This document shows, one piece after another, positions 58,961-64,000 of a stretch of 64,000 nt of DNA. Numbering within the stretch: the stretch's first letter is position 1; the number at the start of each line of letters is the position of its first letter. Origin of the DNA: Bradyrhizobium daqingense. GTDB lineage: Bacteria > Pseudomonadota > Alphaproteobacteria > Rhizobiales > Xanthobacteraceae. Below the pieces are notes generated by a model. The model ran no database searches and was not told the DNA's origin. It saw only the letters and a list, made by a program, of their open reading frames with translations. The stretch lies in the NCBI RefSeq assembly GCF_021044685.1, contig NZ_CP088014.1:2714001-2778000 (forward strand), written 5' to 3'. The translations under genes were made by a program, and so were the position numbers.

Positions 58961-59709
58961 TCTCCGGCCTTACCGACAGCGTGCTGGTGACGTTCATCGT
59001 GTTTTGCCGCATCGGCGCCTGCCTGATGCTGGTGCCCGGCTATTCCAGCATCAACGTGCCGGCCCAGGTTCGCCTGTTCGTCGCGCTGGTCACGACGTTC
59101 GCGCTGACGCCGATTCTGATCGCCATCCTCAAACCTCTCACCGACAATGCCGCGCCCCTGACGCTGGCGCTGCTGATCTGCTCGGAGCTCGTGGTCGGCA
59201 GCGTGATCGGGCTCGGCGGCCGCGTGTTCTTCCTCGCGCTCCAGACCATGGCAACCGTGATGGCGAGCGCGATCGGGCTGAGCAACATCCCCGGCACGCC
59301 GGTCGGCGACACCGATCCGGCGCCGGCCCTGGTGCCGCTGATCATGGCGGCCGTCACCACGCTGTTCTTCATGACCGACCAGCACTGGCAGGTTCTGCGC
59401 GGACTGATGAACTCCTACGACGTCTGGCATCCCGGCAACAGGCTCGGCGGCAGCATGGCGCTCGACCAGCTCGTCGGGCGCCTGTCGGAAGCGTTCGTGT
59501 TGACGCTGCGGATCACCAGCCCCTTCATCGTCTATTCGGTCATCGTCAATCTCGCGGTCGGCTTGATCAACAAGCTGACGCCGGCAATTCCGGTCTATTT
59601 CATCTCGGTACCCTTCGTGCTGTTCGGCGGCTTTCTGCTGCTCTATCTCACCAGCGACGAGCTCCTGACGCAGTTCATGCTCGGCGTCTCCTCGTGGCTG
59701 GCGGAGTGA
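58957..59709 (+). CDS. fliR: flagellar export gate protein FliR
   Basis: 250-aa membrane protein with about six hydrophobic segments: [76 protein letters not shown], and the C-terminal [18 protein letters not shown]. FliR completes the FliP-FliQ-FliR gate. GTG start overlapping the flhA stop (GTGA). Confidence 0.95.
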   Translation: MISGLTDSVLVTFIVFCRIGACLMLVPGYSSINVPAQVRLFVALVTTFALTPILIAILKPLTDNAAPLTLALLICSELVVGSVIGLGGRVFFLALQTMATVMASAIGLSNIPGTPVGDTDPAPALVPLIMAAVTTLFFMTDQHWQVLRGLMNSYDVWHPGNRLGGSMALDQLVGRLSEAFVLTLRITSPFIVYSVIVNLAVGLINKLTPAIPVYFISVPFVLFGGFLLLYLTSDELLTQFMLGVSSWLAE

Positions 59710-59715
59710 TGGGTC

Positions 59716-60135
59716 ATGACGTCGCGCGCTGACAAGCTCGGCCGGATGGTCTCGCTGGTGAAGCTCCAGCTGCGGCTGTCCGAATGGCAGCTCGCGCATC
59801 TGCGGCAGCAGGAGCGCAGTCTTGACGATGAGCAGGAATGGCTGGTCAGGGCCTTGAACGACGGCAAGCCGCCGGTGGGATCGTCGAGCGACTCGATCGC
59901 GCGGCGTCTCAACAGGACGAGCGTGGGCGCCCGCGCCGTGAAGGAGCACGCCTCGCTGCAGCTTGACCAGGTTCGCCGCGAAAGTCGCCGCGTGAGGCAG
60001 CTCGAAGAGGTCGCGAAGGCGGCTCTCGCCGACAAGCTTCGCGAGGCAGAGAAGCGATCGCTCGAGGAAATGACGGGCGCAAGCCCAGCCGTGCGCGAGT
60101 GGACGCCGCGGCCAGCCAGCCGGAACAAGACATGA
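59716..60135 (+). CDS. coiled-coil protein, FliJ-like
   Basis: 139-aa protein, nearly all helix with long charged heptads: LVKLQLRLSEWQLAHLRQQERSLDDEQEWLVRAL and QLDQVRRESRRVRQLEEVAKAALADKLREAEKRSLEE. Size, coiled-coil character and position match FliJ, the export chaperone/stalk that contacts FliI and FlhA. Sequence similarity to enteric FliJ is not evident by eye, so the call is by context and structure. Its stop overlaps the next start (ATGA). Confidence 0.6.
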   Translation: MTSRADKLGRMVSLVKLQLRLSEWQLAHLRQQERSLDDEQEWLVRALNDGKPPVGSSSDSIARRLNRTSVGARAVKEHASLQLDQVRRESRRVRQLEEVAKAALADKLREAEKRSLEEMTGASPAVREWTPRPASRNKT

Positions 60136-60608
60136 TCGTGACAGCGACACAAGACCTCCTCTTCGACGTGCTCGAAGCCGCCGACCCCCTGGCGCAACGC
60201 GCGGCAACCGCCAAGCTCGACGCCCTCAAATCAACGGATGCCGATTTTGCCGCCACGATGGAGGCGGAGGCCGGCAAGGCCAAGGCGGCTGCCGAACAAT
60301 CCGCAACGAAGTTGTCCGAGGCGCAGCCGGGCGCCGTCAACGGCGCGCCGGTGCAAGTGATCAAGGCGCCTGCCTCAGGCGAGGTGTACCGGAAGTTCGA
60401 AGCCTACATCCTCCAGACCTTCGTCGAGGCGATGTTGCCGAAGGAGTCGGAGGAGGTCTTTGGCAAGGGCACGGCCGGCGGCATCTGGAAGTCGATGCTG
60501 GCGGAACAGCTCGGCAGCCAGCTGGCTAAGGGCAAGGGCATCGGCATTGCTACGCGGCTCGCCGCCGGGCAGCCGGCAGGACCGGGCGTGACGGGGAAAG
60601 CCGGGTGA
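60132..60608 (+). CDS. flgJ: rod-binding protein (FlgJ N-terminal domain)
   Basis: 158-aa protein. The C-terminal half carries the rod-capping domain: YRKFEAYILQTFVEAMLPKESEEVFGKGTAGGIWKSMLAEQLGSQLAKGKGIGIATRL, as in the FlgJ N-domain. The muramidase domain of enteric FlgJ is absent; a separate lytic transglycosylase is encoded at 50741, so the two functions appear split between genes here. The ATG overlaps the FliJ-like stop by 4 bp. Confidence 0.85.
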   Translation: MIVTATQDLLFDVLEAADPLAQRAATAKLDALKSTDADFAATMEAEAGKAKAAAEQSATKLSEAQPGAVNGAPVQVIKAPASGEVYRKFEAYILQTFVEAMLPKESEEVFGKGTAGGIWKSMLAEQLGSQLAKGKGIGIATRLAAGQPAGPGVTGKAG

Positions 60609-60647
60609 TCCGGCAATTGGTGACAAAAGTTGAAGGGTGAATTCGTG

Positions 60648-61157
60648 ATGCAGGCACAAGAAAACGCGGCGACCCCGATGATGGAGCAGCCGGTCGTGGA
60701 CATCGAGGCGACGACGGAAGCGGAAGCAAGGGATGCGTTGTTGCCCGCGCTGTTGCCGAATCCCGGCGGCGAGGTGATCGTCGATGCCACCGACACCGCG
60801 AAATCTGACGAGATGCGCGGCCTGCTGGCGGCGATCCGCCGGCTCGAAAGCATCGTCGAGGAGGAGACGGTCGCGCTTACGACCGGAAAGAAGGTCGATT
60901 TCGACGATTTCAGCGCCCGGAAGAGCCGGAGCATGCTCGAATTCGTCCGCCTGATGCGGGCAAGGATGCACCTCGGCGCCGAAATCGAGATCACCGAAGA
61001 GATCCAGCGGTTGCGCGAGAGACTGGAACGGAATCGCTCCGTGCTCGAAATGCATTACGACGCGGTGCGCGAGGTCGCGACCATCATCGTCAAGGCGGTC
61101 AAGGACGCCGAATCGGACGGCACCTATACCGGCCGCGCAACACAGGGCGGAAAATGA
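60648..61157 (+). CDS. FlgN-like export chaperone candidate
   Basis: 169-aa helical protein. After a ~55-residue acidic N-terminus comes a helix pair: MRGLLAAIRRLESIVEEETVALTTGKKVDFDDFSARKSRSMLEFVRLMRARM and LERNRSVLEMHYDAVREVATIIVKAVKDAESDGTYTG, a pattern like the FlgN chaperone of FlgK/FlgL (E-E-T-x-AL and later SDGTY). Cytosolic. ATG 60648 is preferred over an upstream TTG because GAAGGG sits at the right distance. Its stop overlaps the next gene by 4 bp. Confidence 0.65.
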   Translation: MQAQENAATPMMEQPVVDIEATTEAEARDALLPALLPNPGGEVIVDATDTAKSDEMRGLLAAIRRLESIVEEETVALTTGKKVDFDDFSARKSRSMLEFVRLMRARMHLGAEIEITEEIQRLRERLERNRSVLEMHYDAVREVATIIVKAVKDAESDGTYTGRATQGGK

Positions 61158-61612
61158 TCAGACTGGTGCTGGCCGGGCTCTGGGTATGCATCCTGACGGC
61201 AGGGACGAGCTATGCCGTGGCCTATTGGAAGGAGAACGGCAGCCTGCTGGCCGCGAAGGACGAATATCTCGAGGGGCTGCAATACCAGAAGACGCGGGCG
61301 CTGAGCGTACCCATGGTCGAGAACGGCAACGTGCAGGGCTACATCGTCGCGCGCTTCGTCTACACCGTGGAAGGACGGACCCTGCATCAGCTCAACGTTC
61401 CGCCGGAGCCGTTCGTCGTCGACGAGGCCTTCCGCAGGATCTACGCCGACGACCGGCTCGATTTCAGGAAGCTTGCGCGTTACGACCTCTCCATCCTCAC
61501 GACGGCCATCAAGCAGCGCGTCAACGAACGGATGCAGGCCGACGTGGTCCAGGACGTCCTGGTCGAGGACTTCAACTACGTCTCGAAGGAAGAATTCCAG
61601 CAGAAGCCGTAG
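61154..61612 (+). CDS. FliL-like membrane protein of unknown role
   Basis: 152-aa protein with an N-terminal membrane helix or signal anchor (RLVLAGLWVCILTAGTSYAVAYW). The periplasmic part contains VQGYIVARFVYTVEGRTLHQL and ends with LTTAIKQRVNERMQADVVQDVLVEDFNYV, a layout like FliL's (beta strand, helices, terminal strand ending in a basal-body-facing motif). It differs from FliL encoded at 40928, so it would be a second FliL-like protein in the same locus. No firm family assignment; function unknown. Last gene of the rightward flagellar unit, before a terminator. Confidence 0.6.
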   Translation: MIRLVLAGLWVCILTAGTSYAVAYWKENGSLLAAKDEYLEGLQYQKTRALSVPMVENGNVQGYIVARFVYTVEGRTLHQLNVPPEPFVVDEAFRRIYADDRLDFRKLARYDLSILTTAIKQRVNERMQADVVQDVLVEDFNYVSKEEFQQKP

Positions 61613-61680
61613 GACTGCCCTGACGCGATGCTTCCGTTCGGGCGGGTCTGGATTCCGTGATCTCCGCGGCTGAACGTCAA

Positions 61681-61712
61681 CGGCCTCTGCGAAGGGGACT
61701 CCGCAGAGGCCG
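61681..61712. terminator. bidirectional hairpin between flagellar operon and ftcR
   Basis: CGGCCTCTGCG (61681-61691) and CGCAGAGGCCG (61702-61712) form a perfect 11-bp stem with a 10-nt loop. It lies 69 bp after the rightward stop and 28 bp after the leftward ftcR stop. On the rightward strand a TCGTCGATTTT tail follows, giving a weak T-run. Confidence 0.75.
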
Positions 61713-61739
61713 TCGTCGATTTTGCAGCGCTGTGCCGCG

Positions 61740-62510
61740 CTAGTTGCCCGCCGGATACGCAGTCGGAACGGCATGCGCCCTGTTCAGGAGCATTCCGACC
61801 TCGTCGAGCTCCTGCATCGGGACGTCGAGGGTCTCGCCGGCCGGAATGTTGAGTCGATAGCCGACGTAGCGCCGGGCCACGATCGCGTCGAAGCCGAGGC
61901 GGTCGCGGAGTTTCTTGCGCAGCTTGCTGACGTGGCTCTCGATCACGCTCTCGTCGAAGGTCGATTCGAATATGCCGTAGACCGCGTTGAAGATCTGCGT
62001 CTTGGTGATCCACTTGCCGTGATTGCTCACCATATATTCGAGAATGCGCAGTTCGCGGCGGGGCAGGGTGAGGGCGTGGCCCGCGATCTCGGGGTCACGC
62101 CCGTTGAAGAAGACCCGGATCCTGCTCTCGCAGGGCCTCGGCAACTCGCCCACCCGACGGCGCGCGATCGCGGCTGTCCGGGCTAGGATCTCGCGCAGGT
62201 GAATCGGCACGTGCACGACGTCGTCCACGCCCGCTTCGAACATCTCCAGCGTGTTCTTGAGCATCTTCTGGCCGCTCATGGCGATGATGGGAGCCGAGGA
62301 GCGCTTGCGCATCGCCCGCGGCAGGCTTCCGCGGCCATCGCAGTCCCCGAGCAGGAAGGCGTCCACCGCCGCGAGGTCCGATTCACTCGCAGATTGCAGC
62401 CAGTCCCAGAATTCTCCGGAGGAGAAGCCGATCGACGAGACACCTTCGCGAACGAGCCCTCCGACGTAGCTGTTCGCGACACTCTCGCGATCATCAACGA
62501 TAATATACAT
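61740..62510 (-). CDS. ftcR: flagellar two-component-type regulator FtcR/Rem/LafR
   Basis: 256-aa OmpR-type response regulator. Receiver ~1-120: MYIIVDDRESVANSYVGGLVREGVSSIGF with the Asp pair, phospho-acceptor candidate in AVDAFLLG, then MFEAGVDDVVHVPIHLREILAR where the usual Lys before Pro is Val. DNA-binding domain ~130-235: LPRRELRILEYMVSNHGKWITKTQIFNAVYGIFESTFDESVIESHVSKLRKKLRDRLG and RRYVGYRL. FtcR (Brucella), Rem (Sinorhizobium) and LafR (Bradyrhizobium lateral flagella) are orphan activators of flagellar genes with this layout. It faces the flagellar operon, and no cognate kinase is adjacent. Confidence 0.9.
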   Translation of the reverse strand: MYIIVDDRESVANSYVGGLVREGVSSIGFSSGEFWDWLQSASESDLAAVDAFLLGDCDGRGSLPRAMRKRSSAPIIAMSGQKMLKNTLEMFEAGVDDVVHVPIHLREILARTAAIARRRVGELPRPCESRIRVFFNGRDPEIAGHALTLPRRELRILEYMVSNHGKWITKTQIFNAVYGIFESTFDESVIESHVSKLRKKLRDRLGFDAIVARRYVGYRLNIPAGETLDVPMQELDEVGMLLNRAHAVPTAYPAGN

Positions 62511-63334
62511 CAGTCTTTCGCCCCTGTTTCGCACTTGTTGCGGCCGGTTGGTTGTTTGTGATGCCCCGGCTCGGCAACGATGCTGTTTGACGACATTCCA
62601 TCCCGCGAACCGTTATTGTGGTTTCGATATTCGCGGGCAGCCCTACGCATTCAGTGCCTGCGTCTCGCAGGCCTGCTACTTCGACTCGATACTGAAACGC
62701 TTACTGTGTGAGGTCCGGCGGGTGTCTTACGGATCACCTCGCGGAGCGGATCGAGAAACGACCTAGATCAGTTGCGCCAAGTTGCTCATCGCGTCCGAAC
62801 GCAACTGAAACCGTGTCGTTCTCCTCGCCAACTGGCGAGAATCACTTGTCTAGGACCGTAACGATTGCCGTTTTCCGATCAAGCGTGCGCCACAAAGCGA
62901 TTGCTATTTGTGCTTGATGCTGTTGGTTCGCTTCGAGTTGTTTCTTGGTATATCCAATCGCATCAGTTGATTTGGAAACTAAACCAGTTCTGCAACGTAG
63001 GCGGTCTACAGTTCCGCATCCCCGTACAATTTCAGCTCTTTTGGGTGGTGCGGTTCGTCATGTAAATCGAGGGGTTTTCAACCCGGGATTGACGGTCAAA
63101 GTCCTGTTTCCACATGCGACAATTCGACTCATGTATTGCGACTGGACTCGAGCTTGGCGAAATCTTGGCGAGTGTGTGGCTTTCGAGTCGCACTCGCGCT
63201 ACGTGCGCGATGCGTTTCTGCTCATGTGACGTCGCTTCGCGCGCGACGAAAGTGTTTTCGATCCGCACGTTTCAGGCAAGCTTCGGCACGTAACGTTGCC
63301 GTTCGACAGATCGAACCGAACGGAGCATTGCCAC
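62511..63334. other. AT-richer intergenic region upstream of ftcR
   Basis: 824 bp with visibly lower GC than the flanks, holding the leftward ftcR promoter and, at the far end, the start of a rightward gene. A 16-bp inverted repeat lies at 62824-62839. Short frames on both strands lack ribosome sites or families. The composition contrast may mark a transferred or promoter-dense segment. Confidence 0.5.
62824..62839. promoter_or_regulatory. short inverted repeat in the region upstream of ftcR
   Basis: CTCGCCA-AC-TGGCGAG, perfect 7-bp halves with a 2-bp centre, about 315 bp upstream of the ftcR start. Could be an operator; no protein can be named. Confidence 0.3.
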
Positions 63335-64000
63335 ATGTTGTCCGATGGACAAGCTCGCCCCAACGTGACCGTTGATGCTGCCGCAGCGGCGAGGCCGGCT
63401 CCGGAGGCGCGCGATACAAAGGACGATGCTGCACGAACCGCGAAGCCCGCCACGAGCGCAAAGCGTGTTGCGGCGAGTGACGAAGCTCTGGCGAAAGAGG
63501 CGCTCGAGGGCTTGAAGCGTATTCGCGCCAAGGCGCGCCTCGACAAGATGGCGATACCGAAACCTGCGCCGGCTGTGATCAAGCCAGCCGTGATCGTGGC
63601 CAAGCCGCCGCCGCCGCGCCCGACATGGGTCGTGCCGCTCGCCACGCTGGCGGTTGCCGCCATCCTAGTGGTCTGTGCCTGCACCGGCGTGATCGCCTAT
63701 CTCACCACGACCCAGCCCGCCCAGAGCAGCGTTGCGGCCAACGCCGAGATCAGGAATCTGCGCGAGACGGTGGCGCAGCTGCGCAAACAGGTGTCGGGCG
63801 TGTCCGAAAATCTGGACGGCCTGCGCACCGCGGTCGATCAGTCGAGCAAGGCCACCAACGACCGCTTCGGCAGGTTTGCCGAGAACCTGGACCGCATCGA
63901 GCGGGTGAGCTCGTCCTCCACGGCGAAGCTCGACAAGCTCGCCCAAGCACAGGTTCAGGCCCCGGTACCTGCAACCGTTGCATCGCAGCCATCGCCGGCA
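63335..64000 (+). CDS. single-pass membrane protein with coiled coil, 3' end cut by window edge
   Basis: Open from ATG 63335 to the window end (222 codons, no stop). Residues ~1-80 are charged and Ala/Lys-rich (RPAPEARDTKDDAARTAKPATS), followed by a Pro-rich stretch (AKPPPPRPTW) and one membrane helix near 93-118 (VVPLATLAVAAILVVCACTGVIAYL). The visible rest is a coiled coil (IRNLRETVAQLRKQVSGVSENLDGLRTAVDQ). No family recognised; topology suggests a cytosolic N-terminus and an extracytoplasmic coiled coil. GGAG lies 9 nt upstream of the ATG. Confidence 0.65.
   Translation, partial: MLSDGQARPNVTVDAAAAARPAPEARDTKDDAARTAKPATSAKRVAASDEALAKEALEGLKRIRAKARLDKMAIPKPAPAVIKPAVIVAKPPPPRPTWVVPLATLAVAAILVVCACTGVIAYLTTTQPAQSSVAANAEIRNLRETVAQLRKQVSGVSENLDGLRTAVDQSSKATNDRFGRFAENLDRIERVSSSSTAKLDKLAQAQVQAPVPATVASQPSPA

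Noticed and set aside
1-64000. CRISPR array, tRNA/rRNA genes, integrase or insertion sequence
   Set aside because: No regularly spaced repeats, no cloverleaf-like or rRNA sequence and no transposase or integrase frame were seen. The repeats present are isolated palindromic elements.

Overview
The window comes from the chromosome of a high-GC alphaproteobacterium of the order Rhizobiales, most probably Bradyrhizobium. The evidence is the Bradyrhizobium-type porin, the DUF3551 small secreted protein, the rhizobial motility genes (motC, motE, a Rem/FtcR-type regulator, flaF/flbT) and several dispersed palindromic repeats typical of that genus. The genus call rests on family recognition, not on a search.

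Left part (1-27.1 kb): mixed metabolism, transport and regulation. It holds a truncated PAS sensor kinase, an AraC-family regulator, an SDR oxidoreductase, a Tat-exported peptide-type solute-binding protein, a DUF892 ferritin-like protein and a MetQ-like lipoprotein. Next comes a cassette at 7.9-14.9 kb: a luciferase-like FMN monooxygenase, two carboxymuconolactone-decarboxylase/AhpD-like proteins and a complete branched-chain-amino-acid-type ABC transporter with a fused permease. It is followed by a nickel permease with a textbook NikR box, a HerA-like ATPase next to a YkgJ-type Cys-cluster protein, a LysE exporter, a ketopantoate-reductase-like protein, an alpha/beta-hydrolase-like protein without the nucleophile serine, two MarR regulators and a major porin. 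The gap at 25.4-26.4 kb is repeat-rich and probably non-coding.

Right part (28.0-62.5 kb): one nearly complete flagellar locus. A leftward block (DUF1217-flgF-fliI) diverges from a rightward series: motA-fliM-DUF6468-fliN-fliG-flhB; flgB-flgC-fliE-flgG-flgA-flgI-motE-flgH-fliL-fliP; two nearly identical flagellins; fliF-fliH-like-motB-motC-fliK-lytic transglycosylase; flgE-flgK-flgL-flaF-flbT-flgD-fliQ; flhA-fliR-fliJ-like-rod-binding-flgN-like-fliL-like. A convergent ftcR/rem/lafR-type response regulator closes the locus. The rod, rings, hook, filament, export gate, C-ring, stators and a post-transcriptional control pair are all present. With two short flagellins, FlbT/FlaF and a LafR/Rem-like regulator, it resembles the lateral flagellar system of Bradyrhizobium (inference).

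Most notable signals: (i) both flagellin genes carry the same roughly 70-nt structured leader, in which a 7-nt stretch can pair either into an upstream hairpin or with the Shine-Dalgarno region, an attractive FlbT target; (ii) an exact GTATGA-N16-TCATAC NikR site before the nickel permease; (iii) a recurring GCAAGC/AAGCTTGC element before several flagellar units; (iv) an orphan terminator before the porin that suggests a small RNA; (v) a second FliL-like protein of unknown role at the end of the flagellar operon.
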